64,000 bases of DNA from Bacteroidales bacterium (GCA_024693285.1 JAILLE010000055.1:55379-119378), one strand, 5' to 3'; shown: positions 9,406-17,562, numbered from the stretch's first letter. Program-made: numbers and translations. The notes: generated by a model from the letters alone, not told the origin.

Positions 9406-10159
9406 CTGGGCACTACCCTATTTCATATTCCTGGTACTCTTTGTCGCGTTACCCCTCCTGTTGATCGTGCTTTATGCGCTGAGAGACGGGAGCGGAGGCT
9501 TCACCCTTTCCAATATCACCCGGTTCTTCTCCGATGGTGACGCCCTCAGCACCTTCGCCGTGTCGATTGAGGTCGCTATAGAGAACACATTGATCTGCTT
9601 ATTGTTAGGTTATCCAGCAGCATACATCCTGGCTAACAAGGATCTCAACAAATCAACCGTGACAGCCATCCTGTTCATCCTCCCGATGTGGGTCAACGCT
9701 TTGATGAGGACACTGGCCACGGCGGAGCTGTTCAACGTGTTCGGATTCACTCTTGGTAAAGGCACTTTGATCTTCGGTATGGTCTACGACTACCTGCCGT
9801 TCATGATCTACCCGATCTACAACGTCCTCCTGAAGATGGACAAGTCCTACGGGGAGGCTGCCGCTGATCTTGGAGCGACTCCCTCGGAGGTGTTCCGCAA
9901 GATCACCCTGCCCCTATCGAAGCCGGGAATATTCAGCGGCATCCTTATGGTATTCATGCCTACGGTTAGCACATTCGCCATATCTGAGTTCCTGACTAAC
10001 AATAAGATTAAGCTTTTCGGAACCATCATCCAGGAGAACATCAACTCCTCGATGTGGAACTATGGCGCGGCGCTTTCATTCATAATGTTGGTGATAATCG
10101 GTCTAACCACCGTCCTGCTCGGAGGCGAGGACCGCGAAGTTGAGGGAGGGACTCTGTGA
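9389..10159 (+). CDS. potB: Spermidine/putrescine ABC transporter permease
   Basis: A 256-residue inner-membrane permease with six predicted helices. The cytoplasmic EAA loop that docks on PotA is visible as [20 protein letters not shown]. The start lies inside the end of potA (17-base overlap) and its stop overlaps the potC start by 4 bases (ATGA). The C-terminal tail [12 protein letters not shown] is hydrophilic and short. Pairs with PotC to form the membrane channel for polyamine import. Confidence 0.92.
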   Translation: MGKRSNWALPYFIFLVLFVALPLLLIVLYALRDGSGGFTLSNITRFFSDGDALSTFAVSIEVAIENTLICLLLGYPAAYILANKDLNKSTVTAILFILPMWVNALMRTLATAELFNVFGFTLGKGTLIFGMVYDYLPFMIYPIYNVLLKMDKSYGEAAADLGATPSEVFRKITLPLSKPGIFSGILMVFMPTVSTFAISEFLTNNKIKLFGTIIQENINSSMWNYGAALSFIMLVIIGLTTVLLGGEDREVEGGTL

Positions 10160-10968
10160 TGAAGAAGTTTTTCGCTCAAGCATATCTCTGGATCCTTCTG
10201 ATCCTGCTCTACGCCCCGATAGTGTTCATCGCTGTCTATTCCTTCACTGAGGCCAAAGCGTTCGGTAGCTGGACAGGTTTCTCAGGAAAGCTCTACGCCA
10301 ACCTCCTGACCGGGAACATCACCGGAGGGCACGGCCTGGTGCAGGCCATTGAGAACACCCTCATTATAGCACTGGTCTCCGCCGCCGTGTCAATGATTCT
10401 CGGAACCGTCTCAGCCATAGGCATTTTCCACCTGAGAGGACGGAAGAAAAAGACTATCCAGTTCCTCAACCACATCCCCATGATCAACCCGGATGTGATC
10501 ACTGGTGTGTCCCTCTTCCTGCTGTTCGTGTTCCTCGGATTCTCGCAAGGGTATATGACCGTCATCCTGGCCCATATCACCTTCTGCACGCCTTATGTCG
10601 TGCTGAGCGTGCTGCCTAGGCTGGGACAGATCAATCCCAACATCTACGAGGCGGCTCTCGACCTTGGAGCGACGCCTTCCCAGGCGCTCTGGAAAGTGCT
10701 GGTCCCCCAGCTCCGTCCCGGAATGCTCACAGGCTTCATCCTGGCTTTCACGATGTCCCTGGATGACTTCGCCGTGACCTTCTTCACCAGGGGCACGATC
10801 GGCCTTGAGACACTCTCAACCTTTATCTACGCCGACGCGCGCAGGGGTGGCCTCACTCCCGAGCTGCGTCCGCTCATGACACTGATATTCATTATAATAC
10901 TCGTCGTCCTCGGCCTGATCAACACCAGGCAGGGGAAGGCCAACCAGCAAAACCATATCAATCTATAG
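10156..10968 (+). CDS. potC: Spermidine/putrescine ABC transporter permease
   Basis: A 270-residue permease with six hydrophobic helices and an EAA loop, YEAALDLGATPSQALWKVLV, for contact with PotA. It overlaps potB by 4 bases and is followed after 3 bases by potD. The order potA-potB-potC-potD is the usual order for this importer, which supports the assignment beyond sequence similarity to the second permease of the pair. The C-terminus ends in a polar tail after the last helix. Confidence 0.92.
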   Translation: MMKKFFAQAYLWILLILLYAPIVFIAVYSFTEAKAFGSWTGFSGKLYANLLTGNITGGHGLVQAIENTLIIALVSAAVSMILGTVSAIGIFHLRGRKKKTIQFLNHIPMINPDVITGVSLFLLFVFLGFSQGYMTVILAHITFCTPYVVLSVLPRLGQINPNIYEAALDLGATPSQALWKVLVPQLRPGMLTGFILAFTMSLDDFAVTFFTRGTIGLETLSTFIYADARRGGLTPELRPLMTLIFIIILVVLGLINTRQGKANQQNHINL

Positions 10969-10971
10969 GAA

Positions 10972-12267
10972 ATGAAAAGATTACTCTGCATCCTCGCGGC
11001 GGCGCTTATGATCGCCGGTTGCTCCTCTGACAGGGAGCACATCCTGAAGATCTACAACTGGAGTGACTACATGGAAGAAAGCCTCATCGAGGATTTCGAG
11101 AAGTGGTACGAGGAACAGACCGGAGAGAAGGTCAAGATCGTCTACCAGACCTTCGATATTAACGAGACTATGCTCTCCAAGATCGAGAAGGGTCATGAGG
11201 ACTACGATGTCGTCTGCCCTTCCGACTACATCATCGAGAGGATGATCCGCTACGACCTGCTCCTCCCCATCGAGCAGGATTTCGGGAGCACTCCCAACTA
11301 CATCAAGAGCGGGGTCTCCCCTTACCTGATAGAGCGCCTGAAGGAACTCAATACCGGCGACGTCGACCCGACCAAGTACGCCGTGCCTTACATGTGGGGC
11401 ACAGTAGGCTTCATATTCAACCCGAAACATGTTGACCGTGAAGACCTTAAAACTTGGGACGTGCTGCGTAACCACAAGTACGAGGACAAGATATTCGTAA
11501 AGGATGCCGCCCGTGACATTTACAGCCAGATCATCCAGTACCTTAAGAAGGATGAGATCGCCGCAGGCACCGTCACGAGGGAGGAACTGCTGTCCGTTCC
11601 CTCCAAGGAGAATGTCGACCTTGTCGAGAACTACCTGATGCAGATCAAGGATCAGGTGGCCGGTTACGAGGCTGACTTCGGCAAGGATCAGCTCATACTC
11701 GAGAGGGGTTGGATAAGCCTCAACTGGAGCGGTGACGGAAGATGGGCTCGTGACGAGGCCGAGAAGGTCGGAGTCACCCTGGACTTCATCGTCCCGGACG
11801 AGGGTTCGACAATTTGGTTCGACGGCTGGGTTATCCCGAAATATGCCAAGAACGTCAAGGCCGCCCGCTACTTCATCAATTTCATGTGCGAGACCGGAAA
11901 TTCGATAAAGAACTGTGACTTTGTGGGTTACTCCAACTCCTGCGGCACTCCAGAGATGCTCGCCAACTATATCGACGAGTCTTGCGATGTTCAGGATCTG
12001 AGCTACTTCTTCGGCCCTGAAGCCGACTCGGTCCACATCGATCCTCTTCTCTATCCGACCAAGGAGGTGATCGCCCGCTGCGCCCTCGAGCACGACTGGG
12101 GTGAGGATTCCGAGATGCTGATCACCATGTGGTCAAGGGTCAAAGGAAGCAACGCCAGCGCCCTTACTTACCTCATTATCGGAGGTATCATTGCCGCTCT
12201 TATCGTGGCTGTCGTGCTGAGCCGCAGAAGCCGCAAGCACCACAAATCCGGCAAGAAAAGAAGATAA
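10972..12267 (+). CDS. potD: Polyamine-binding lipoprotein with a C-terminal membrane helix
   Basis: A 431-residue solute-binding protein. The N-terminus has a signal peptide with lipobox IAGC followed by LKIYNWSDYMEES, the typical opening of PotD/PotF proteins; later YMWGTVGFIFN and WFDGWVIPKYAKN are also typical. E. coli PotD is about 350 residues. Here a C-terminal extension carries a hydrophobic helix (LTYLIIGGIIAALIVAVVL) and a basic tail (RRSRKHHKSGKKRR). If both ends are used, the protein is held by lipid at one end and by a membrane helix at the other. The positive tail should stay in the cytoplasm. Whether this tail is general in Bacteroidota I cannot say from here. Confidence 0.9.
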   Translation: MKRLLCILAAALMIAGCSSDREHILKIYNWSDYMEESLIEDFEKWYEEQTGEKVKIVYQTFDINETMLSKIEKGHEDYDVVCPSDYIIERMIRYDLLLPIEQDFGSTPNYIKSGVSPYLIERLKELNTGDVDPTKYAVPYMWGTVGFIFNPKHVDREDLKTWDVLRNHKYEDKIFVKDAARDIYSQIIQYLKKDEIAAGTVTREELLSVPSKENVDLVENYLMQIKDQVAGYEADFGKDQLILERGWISLNWSGDGRWARDEAEKVGVTLDFIVPDEGSTIWFDGWVIPKYAKNVKAARYFINFMCETGNSIKNCDFVGYSNSCGTPEMLANYIDESCDVQDLSYFFGPEADSVHIDPLLYPTKEVIARCALEHDWGEDSEMLITMWSRVKGSNASALTYLIIGGIIAALIVAVVLSRRSRKHHKSGKKRR

Positions 12268-12270
12268 ATC

Positions 12271-13023
12271 ATGGGAGTGACCGTTCAGCCGGACAAAAAG
12301 GTAACCGATTCCTTTGCCGTTAAATGCTACGAGGTCGACTCGGCCAAGCGGCTGAAGCCTTCGGCGTTCATGGATATGGCCCAGGAGATGGCCTACCAGG
12401 CTGCCTCCGCCATGAAGTTCGGTTATTATGAGCTTATAGAGAACAATTTGGCTTGGGTGTTGTCCAGGATGCGTTTCCGCTTCCTGGACGCCCCGGTTTG
12501 GGAGGATGAGGTCACTATCCACACCTGGCACAGAGGCGCTTTCGGTCCATTCTTCGTGAGGGATTTCGAGGTTCTCGGGAAGGACGGCCACAGGATGATA
12601 GAGGCCACGAGCTCTTGGGTTGTGATCGATGTCACAAGCCGGCGCATGGCGCGTCCGGAGGATGTTCTCCCATCCGAGGACACGGCCTGCCACGACTTCG
12701 CTATCGAGGTTCCCGCCGGCAAGGTGATGATGCCCAGGGGCATTGAGCAGACCTTCGTCACGACCCATAAGGTGGCATATTCAGATATAGATCTCGTGGG
12801 CCATACCAACAATGCCCGCTATGTCGCTTGGGCGATGGATTGCATGGACTACGGCCCCGAAGGCGTACGTGTCGACGAGGTTGAGATAGTCTTCCACCAT
12901 GAAGCCATTCCCGGTGACGAGATCGCCCTTTACCGGGCAGACTCGGAAGAAGCCACCTTCGTGGAAGGCCGCAGGGACGGAACTCCAATCTTCTGCGTCA
13001 AGTTTGGAAATATCTCTAAATGA
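12271..13023 (+). CDS. Acyl-ACP thioesterase (FatA/FatB-like)
   Basis: A 250-residue protein built of two hot-dog domains. The N-terminal half has AFMDMAQEMAYQAASAMKFG and LAWVLSRMRFRF, the second half has HKVAYSDIDLVGHTNNARYV, where DxxxHTNN is the Asn/His part of the active-site region. It would hydrolyse acyl-ACP to free fatty acid in the cytoplasm. It begins 3 bases after potD and its stop overlaps the next gene (ATGA), so it belongs to the same operon although its function seems unrelated to polyamine uptake. Confidence 0.87.
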   Translation: MGVTVQPDKKVTDSFAVKCYEVDSAKRLKPSAFMDMAQEMAYQAASAMKFGYYELIENNLAWVLSRMRFRFLDAPVWEDEVTIHTWHRGAFGPFFVRDFEVLGKDGHRMIEATSSWVVIDVTSRRMARPEDVLPSEDTACHDFAIEVPAGKVMMPRGIEQTFVTTHKVAYSDIDLVGHTNNARYVAWAMDCMDYGPEGVRVDEVEIVFHHEAIPGDEIALYRADSEEATFVEGRRDGTPIFCVKFGNISK

Positions 13024-13691
13024 ATATGTTGAGACATTCGATAATCCTTCTCTCGATTGTGGCGTCTCTATTCGTGGCCTGCCGCTCTGAGAAGGTGGAC
13101 ACCCTCAAGACCGGAGACCTGGTCTTCGTCGGGATCCCGATGGACTATTCCCTTGACAACAGTTCGATGGACGCCGCCATCGCCAGCGCCACCGGCAACC
13201 CCGACAGCCTCAACCTCATCCATGTGGCTATCGCCGAGGTGGACGCTGAAGGTAAATGGATCATCGACGCCACGATCAAAAGAGGCATCGACCGCCATCC
13301 CCTCGACACATTCGTCACAGATTTCACCTTGAAGGACGGCTCCATGCCGGTCTTCATAGTCAAACGCCTTAAGGACCCTTCCAAGACCGCTGAATATGTG
13401 GCCAACACACGGAAATACCTCGGACGTCCATACGACCTCCATTTCATGCCTTCGGACGACTCGCTATATTGCAGCGAGCTGGTCAGGGACTGTTATGTCG
13501 GTCCTGACGGGGAATATGTCTTCGACACCGTACCGATGAATTTCAAGGACGCCGACGGAGAGTTCCCCCTCTACTGGCGGCAGCTCTTCGAGCGGCTCCA
13601 TGCCCCCATTCCCCAGGGCCTCCCCGGCACCAACCCCCAAGACATGTCCAAATCCCCCGCCCTCGTCTCAACGAAGGTTGATTTGCCATAA
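13020..13691 (+). CDS. YiiX/YebB-like permuted NlpC/P60 family lipoprotein
   Basis: A 223-residue protein with a signal peptide; the Cys in FVACR gives a lipobox-like site. The permuted papain-like fold is suggested by LKTGDLVFVG, a His in NLIHVAIAEV and a Cys in LYCSELVRDCYV, the order His-then-Cys being that of YiiX-type proteins. Family members act on amide or ester bonds in lipids or cell-wall peptides; the substrate here is unknown. It is coupled to the thioesterase gene by a 4-base overlap. The C-terminal 30 residues are Pro-rich and look disordered. Confidence 0.82.
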   Translation: MNMLRHSIILLSIVASLFVACRSEKVDTLKTGDLVFVGIPMDYSLDNSSMDAAIASATGNPDSLNLIHVAIAEVDAEGKWIIDATIKRGIDRHPLDTFVTDFTLKDGSMPVFIVKRLKDPSKTAEYVANTRKYLGRPYDLHFMPSDDSLYCSELVRDCYVGPDGEYVFDTVPMNFKDADGEFPLYWRQLFERLHAPIPQGLPGTNPQDMSKSPALVSTKVDLP

Positions 13692-13749
13692 TAGTTGTTT
13701 TTTGTTATATTTCGAAAAGAAAACAATTTACAATTAAGATAAAACGAAC

Positions 13750-15450
13750 ATGAAAAGATTGATCCTGACGGTCGCGGCGGTATTCGCGACCGTGGCTTCA
13801 TTCGCCTGCACAAACCTCATCGTCGGCAAGAAAGCCTCGATTGACGGAAGCGTCATCTGCACCTACAACTGCGACGGCTTCGGCTTCGCCTCACCCCTCA
13901 CCTACAGCGCCCCCGGCCGCCATGCCGAAGGCGAACTCATCGAGCTTAGAGGCTGGGGCCCAAGTACCGAGCGCCGCTTCATCACCCAAGTCCCCTACAC
14001 CTACGGAGTAGTGGGCCTGATGAACGAGAATCAGGTCTCCATCGTCGAGACCACATGGGGCGGCCGCAACGAGCTACGCAATCCCGAGGGCTACTTCGAC
14101 TATTTCACCCTTATGGACATTGTCCTCCAGAGAGTAACCACAGCCCGTGAGGCCATCGCCTGCATCCACAACCTGGTCCAGGAATATGGCTACAGCAGCA
14201 CCGGTGAGTCATTTGCCGTCTGTGACAAGAATGAGGCCTGGATCATGGAGATCATCGGCAAGGGTAAGGGCAACAAGGGCGCAATCTGGATCGCCATGAG
14301 AGTTCCTGACGACTGCATCTGCGCCTACGCCAACTCCAGCCGTATTCAGCAGTTCCCCCAGGCCAAGAAGGTTGACAAGAAGCTCGGCTTCTGCGTCGTC
14401 ACCGGAGACATAGAGTGCATGTATTGCGCCGACATCATCTCCTTCGCGAGGGAGCAAGGCTACTACGATGGCCCTGACGCCGACTTCAGCTTCCGCGAGG
14501 CCTACGGCCCGATGGACTTCGGCACTATCCGCTACTGCGAGGCCCGTGTCTGGAGCTTCTACCGCCACCACTATGACACCACTGAGATTGACAAATATCT
14601 CCCCTACATCGACGGCGATATGTCTGTGTATGACCACCTTCCGCTATGGATCAAGCCCGACAAACCCGTCTCCGTCCGTGACATCATGAACGACATGCGT
14701 GACCACTACGAGGGCACAGCTCTTGACATGACCGCTGATGTCAGCGCCGGTCCTTGGGCTTCCCCTTACCGCAACCAGCCAGTCAACTACACCTCCAGCG
14801 ACGGCACCGAGATGTTCCGCGAGAGGCCCATCGGCTGCCAGCAGAGCGGTATGACCATGGTCTGCCAGATGAGGGATTGGCTTCCTGACGCTGTCGGTGG
14901 TGTGACATATTTCAATATGGATGACGCCTCGATGGTTGCCTATGTTCCCGCATATTGCGGAATCAACAGGGTTCCGGATCCGTTCCGCAGGGAGAACAAC
15001 AGCATGAACGAATTCAGCACCGAGAGCGCTTTCTGGATGAACAACTTCGTGGCGAATATGGTTTATCCACGCTACAGTGCGATGATCGGCGATCTGAAGG
15101 AGGCCCAGGCCGAGCTTGAGGGCTTCTATGCCAAGGATCAGGAGGAGGTCGAGAAGAGGGCCAAGGAGCTGACTCCTTCAGATAGGACTGAATATTTGAC
15201 CGGCAAGACTATCGCTTACACCGACATGATGATGAAGCGTTGGGACAAGCTTGCTAAACTCTTGATTGTCAAGTTTAACGACCAGAGCATCAGGGCCAGC
15301 CAGAATGGCGAGATCCTTGTCGGACGTCCCGGTCCCGGCTTCCAGAGACCGACCACTCCGGCCTACTCCCCTGTCTTTGTCGACGCCGTGAAAGCCGCCA
15401 CCGGCAACCGCTACGTCAAGCCCCAGGAAGGCAGGATCCACGAGCGCTAG
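13750..15450 (+). CDS. C69 family dipeptidase (PepD-like), exported
   Basis: A 566-residue N-terminal-nucleophile hydrolase. The signal peptide ends at FAC, and Cys20 begins the mature protein as the catalytic nucleophile in CTNLIVGKKASIDGS, which is the C69 hallmark. Further family segments are GLMNENQVSIVETTWGGR, EAWIMEIIGKGKG and DYFTLMDIVLQR. The enzyme cleaves dipeptides in the periplasm and would complement the DPP11-like peptidase at 2931. A single-gene unit is likely: the preceding gap of 58 bases holds a TATATTTC promoter-like element at about 13707, and downstream lies the repeat region. GCGGC/GCCGC at about 15459-15478 could form a short terminator stem. Confidence 0.9.
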   Translation: MKRLILTVAAVFATVASFACTNLIVGKKASIDGSVICTYNCDGFGFASPLTYSAPGRHAEGELIELRGWGPSTERRFITQVPYTYGVVGLMNENQVSIVETTWGGRNELRNPEGYFDYFTLMDIVLQRVTTAREAIACIHNLVQEYGYSSTGESFAVCDKNEAWIMEIIGKGKGNKGAIWIAMRVPDDCICAYANSSRIQQFPQAKKVDKKLGFCVVTGDIECMYCADIISFAREQGYYDGPDADFSFREAYGPMDFGTIRYCEARVWSFYRHHYDTTEIDKYLPYIDGDMSVYDHLPLWIKPDKPVSVRDIMNDMRDHYEGTALDMTADVSAGPWASPYRNQPVNYTSSDGTEMFRERPIGCQQSGMTMVCQMRDWLPDAVGGVTYFNMDDASMVAYVPAYCGINRVPDPFRRENNSMNEFSTESAFWMNNFVANMVYPRYSAMIGDLKEAQAELEGFYAKDQEEVEKRAKELTPSDRTEYLTGKTIAYTDMMMKRWDKLAKLLIVKFNDQSIRASQNGEILVGRPGPGFQRPTTPAYSPVFVDAVKAATGNRYVKPQEGRIHER

Positions 15451-15497
15451 GACCCGAGCGGCAGATCCCTAAGCCGCAGGGCCCTGAGCGGCATATT

Positions 15498-15946
15498 ACT
15501 CCCAGGACATGAAAACACCCGATTTCTTTCCCTGGGAGTAAATTTTTTACTCTGCAGGCAAGATAACGCCCTATTCTTTGCCCGCAGAGTATCCCCACCG
15601 AGCCCAACCACAGCCTGTTTAAACCCAGACTCAGCCTGTTTCAACCCCTGCAGCGCCTGGTGGTGCCGATTCCGGGACACCGGGTGCAATTCGGCAAGGT
15701 AAGCGTGCCCGGTGGTGCCGATTCCGGGACACTAGGCTCGATTCGGCGGGGTAAACGTGCCCGGTGGTGCCACCGCAGGGACACCGGCGCCGCTGAGCCA
15801 GCGCTAAAGCCACCGGAAACCATTCAGTTCAGGCATAAGTCGAGCAGTTCGGGCAAAAGCCGGGCGCGAGGAGGGCCTTTCCCCAGAGCCCCCCGCAGCG
15901 CCCGGTCTTTAGCCGCCGGAAATCGTATACTCCGGCGGCGGTGCCA
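15498..15946 (+). repeat. Composite repeat copy R1 (modules A, B, C)
   Basis: Module A (15498-15620) has two hairpins: ACTCCCAGG 15498-15506 pairs with CCTGGGAGT 15531-15539, and ACTCTGC 15549-15555 pairs with GCAGAGT 15584-15590. Module B has 52-bp units starting at 15659, 15711 and 15763, the last divergent. Module C (about 15847-15945) has stems CCGGGCGC 15860-15867/GCGCCCGG 15898-15905 and GCCGCCGGA 15912-15920/TCCGGCGGC 15931-15939. The same modules recur at 16161, 16827, 17980, 19318 and 20121 in the same orientation. Open frames through it are not coding, because the 52-bp period shifts frame. Confidence 0.95.
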
Positions 15947-16160
15947 TTCGCCACTGACAGTCAAACCATTCAAACTCAATGACTTGAATATAATTAAAGT
16001 GCCGCACAGGCCAACTTTAATATTGAATCAATACCTAACAATCAGAACTTTAGGCGCCGGGAGCATGTGTGAGTTTAGGAGTTCCCATATTAGGACATAA
16101 GGAATCGGTCACGTTAGCAAGAGGAGGTCGAAAAATTCGACCTCCTTAGTAAGTGCGCCC
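15947..16160. other. Gene-free stretch with a perfect hairpin
   Basis: No convincing ORF lies between repeat copies R1 and R1b. The only clear structure is an 11-bp perfect stem, AGGAGGTCGAA 16122-16132 with TTCGACCTCCT 16136-16146 and a 3-base loop. It has no T-run after it, so it is not a classical terminator. The sequence before it is A+T-rich and may be the remnant of a lost cassette. Confidence 0.6.
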
Positions 16161-16337
16161 ACTGGGGCGGCAGAAGGGACACCGGGCGAGGTGTGGCGGG
16201 GGAAGCGAGACAGGTGGGGATGATTCTGGGACACCGGACCCAATTTGGCGGGGTATGTGCGACAGGTGGTGCAGATTCCGGGACACCGGGCGAACTCAGG
16301 AAGCGAGCCGCTTTTCGGTTCGGGCAAAAGCCGAGCA
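16161..16337 (+). repeat. Composite repeat copy R1b (module B plus a fragment of C)
   Basis: Three diverged 52-bp units start at 16161, 16213 and 16265, each with the core GGGACACCGG. They run into GTTCGGGCAAAAGCCG at about 16318, the beginning of module C, which then breaks off. Module A is absent. This copy is the most degenerate of the set. Confidence 0.85.
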
Positions 16338-16406
16338 GATTGGTTTTCGGGGGGGTATGAATCAATCTTTTTACGTAATAAGTAGATTCTAATTAAGAAA
16401 AGTTTA

Positions 16407-16486
16407 TACCTTTGTATCCATCATTTGGATTTATGACTGTTAGTCATGTTCAACAGGCATCTACCCTTAATAGATGCCTGTTTGTT
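16407..16486 (+). ncRNA. Possible small RNA unit: promoter, hairpin, terminator
   Basis: TACCTTTG at 16407-16414 fits the -7 consensus TAnnTTTG. It is followed by a small stem ATGACT 16433-16438/AGTCAT 16442-16447 and then a 12-bp perfect stem AACAGGCATCTA 16452-16463/TAGATGCCTGTT 16471-16482 with a T-rich tail. No ORF fits inside. A transcript of about 60-65 nt from about 16420 is predicted. It could instead be an attenuator for the 45-aa ORF at 16566. No known RNA family is recognised. Confidence 0.4.
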
Positions 16487-16501
16487 TGTCAATAAAGATT
16501 C

Positions 16502-16775
16502 AACCGAGGGGAGGTACTGAAGCAGGGAGGACGTTGTTCTTTCACACTAACTTTATTAAATCCAAATGAAAAGAAGAACAAGACCAAAGCCTGTTCGCAT
16601 CTCCATAAGGGTGGAGATCGAAAAAATAGTCAAAGTGAAGGCGTATATGCGTCAACGCAATGGCAAATGCGAGAGGGTCAAAAGTCACTATCGGAGGTAT
16701 TAAGGGTACTATAAGATAGCCAGACAATGCCCTATGCCAAAAGGCATTCTACCCTTTCCCCTCGGTTTTTCTTTA
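16502..16775 (+). repeat. Inverted-repeat-bounded unit around the 45-aa ORF
   Basis: AACCGAGGGGA (16502-16512) and TCCCCTCGGTT (16757-16767) are perfect 11-bp inverted repeats that bracket the ORF at 16566-16703. Inside the right end are nested stems AAGGGTA 16702-16708/TACCCTT 16750-16756 and AATGCC/GGCATT, followed by a T-run, so the right end may act as a terminator. The pair could also be the ends of a very small mobile unit. Confidence 0.6.
16566..16703 (+). CDS. Unrecognised 45-residue basic protein
   Basis: ATG 16566 to TAA 16701-16703 encodes 45 residues, 18 of them Arg or Lys. The sequence opens MKRRTRPKPVRISIRVEIEK and ends NGKCERVKSHYRRY. The spacing VKVKAYMRQRNGK and the ending SHYRRY recall small basic Bacteroidota and phage-associated proteins, but I do not recognise a family. 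No strong Shine-Dalgarno is seen, and CTTTATTAAATCCAA precedes the start. It lies between possible inverted repeats and downstream of the putative small RNA. It could be a nucleic-acid-binding protein, which is inferred from charge alone. Confidence 0.45.
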   Translation: MKRRTRPKPVRISIRVEIEKIVKVKAYMRQRNGKCERVKSHYRRY

Positions 16776-16826
16776 TTCTAAAGTCCAGCTCTTCCAACCT
16801 GAGAGACGCCCCTGTTATCCTGAGAG

Positions 16827-16925
16827 GTTCGGGCAAAAGCCGGGCGCGAGGAGGGCCTTTCCCCAGAGCCCCCCGCAGCGCCCGGTCTTTAGCCGCCGGA
16901 AATCGTATACTCCGGCGGCGGTGCC
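16827..16925 (+). repeat. Composite repeat copy R2 (module C only)
   Basis: A 99-bp block essentially identical to module C of R1 and R3, starting GTTCGGGCAAAAGCC and ending CCGGCGGCGGTGCC, with both stems intact. Modules A and B are absent. The next ~28 bases (16926 onward, CACAAACGCTTTAGTTATAG) also resemble the sequence after module C in R3, so homology extends past the C boundary in those two copies. Confidence 0.93.
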
Positions 16926-16955
16926 CACAAACGCTTTAGTTATAGGTTTTTTAGG

Positions 16956-17252
16956 GTGGTCAAAAGTTTTGACCACCTTAAGAAATTGAAATTCAGCAAA
17001 GTTGCACCGACAGCATTCACAGAACGTGGTTTATATATGCTTGCAACCATACGTAAAAGTGAACAAGCCGTGACCACCACACTTGCCATCATTGACACTT
17101 TCGTGCAAGTCCGTGAACTATCAAGAACAATGGAAGAGTTACAAAACGCAGAGGATGGTGGCAGAATGGCCTTTTGCAGGCTCATAATCATCTTTTTTTC
17201 TAGATATGATAGAAATATGCTATCATTTTGCTATCTTTGCAAAAACAATTGA
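16956..17252 (+). pseudogene. Remnant of an ORF6N-domain (phage antirepressor-like) gene
   Basis: The frame encodes APTAFTERGLYMLATIRKS, then TTTLAIIDTFVQVRELSRTM, which match the C-terminal part of the ORF6N domain found in Bacteroidota antirepressor-like proteins of about 200 residues. The N-terminal part of the domain is missing; repeat copy R2 ends just upstream. The C-terminal end (CRLIIIFFSRYDRNM) is a random-looking run-on into the promoter of the next gene. It is therefore best read as a truncated gene. An intact protein would bind DNA. Confidence 0.72.
17206..17239 (+). promoter_or_regulatory. Promoter and palindromic operator of the antitoxin/VapC pair
   Basis: ATGATAG 17206-17212 and CTATCAT 17220-17226 form a palindrome with a 7-base spacer. 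It is followed directly by TATCTTTG at 17232-17239, which fits TAnnTTTG, 16 bases before the antitoxin ATG. The placement is that expected for an operator used in autoregulation by a ribbon-helix-helix antitoxin. Confidence 0.6.
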
Positions 17253-17254
17253 CG

Positions 17255-17552
17255 ATGGGAATGGTCATGACAACAGTGCGCCTTGAGAAAGGAGTCAAAG
17301 AACAATTCGACTCCCTCTGTAAGGCATTTGGAATGAGTGCTAACACCGCATTCACCATATATGTTAATAAAGTCATAGAGGAAGGGAGAATCCCCTTTTC
17401 GATTGGAAAAGAGCACTTCTGACAGAAAAGACATCAGTTTGCTTGATCGCCTAAGCGGCGCATGGGATGATGGGACTTCAGCTGATGAATTGTCTGCCAA
17501 ACTGCGTTCAGAAAGGTCTTTCGGCAATACAAGAATTATCGAGGAATATTAA
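17255..17552 (+). pseudogene. DinJ/RelB-type antitoxin with an apparent +1 frameshift
   Basis: From ATG 17255 (or 17267, MTTVRLEKG) the frame gives a typical DinJ-like ribbon-helix-helix domain, including GMSANTAFTIYVNKVIEE and GRIPFS, and stops at 17420-17422 after about 55 residues. The +1 frame then continues without an ATG start as TSDRKDISLLDRLSGAWDDG to TAA 17550-17552, a typical acidic/basic antitoxin tail that would wrap the toxin. Removing one base in the 17405-17413 run (GGAAAAGAG) would join the two into one protein of about 98 residues. Either the gene is broken, the tail is made by frameshifting, or the base is a sequencing error. VapC starts 10 bases later. Confidence 0.75.
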
Positions 17553-17562
17553 GTCTTGACGT

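Noticed and set aside
15660..16100. Open frame through the repeat block on the plus strand, and matching ones on the minus strand at 15631-15823 and 18054-18266
   Set aside because: They follow the 52-bp repeats, whose period breaks frame, and hold no recognisable domain. Codon content reflects repeat composition.
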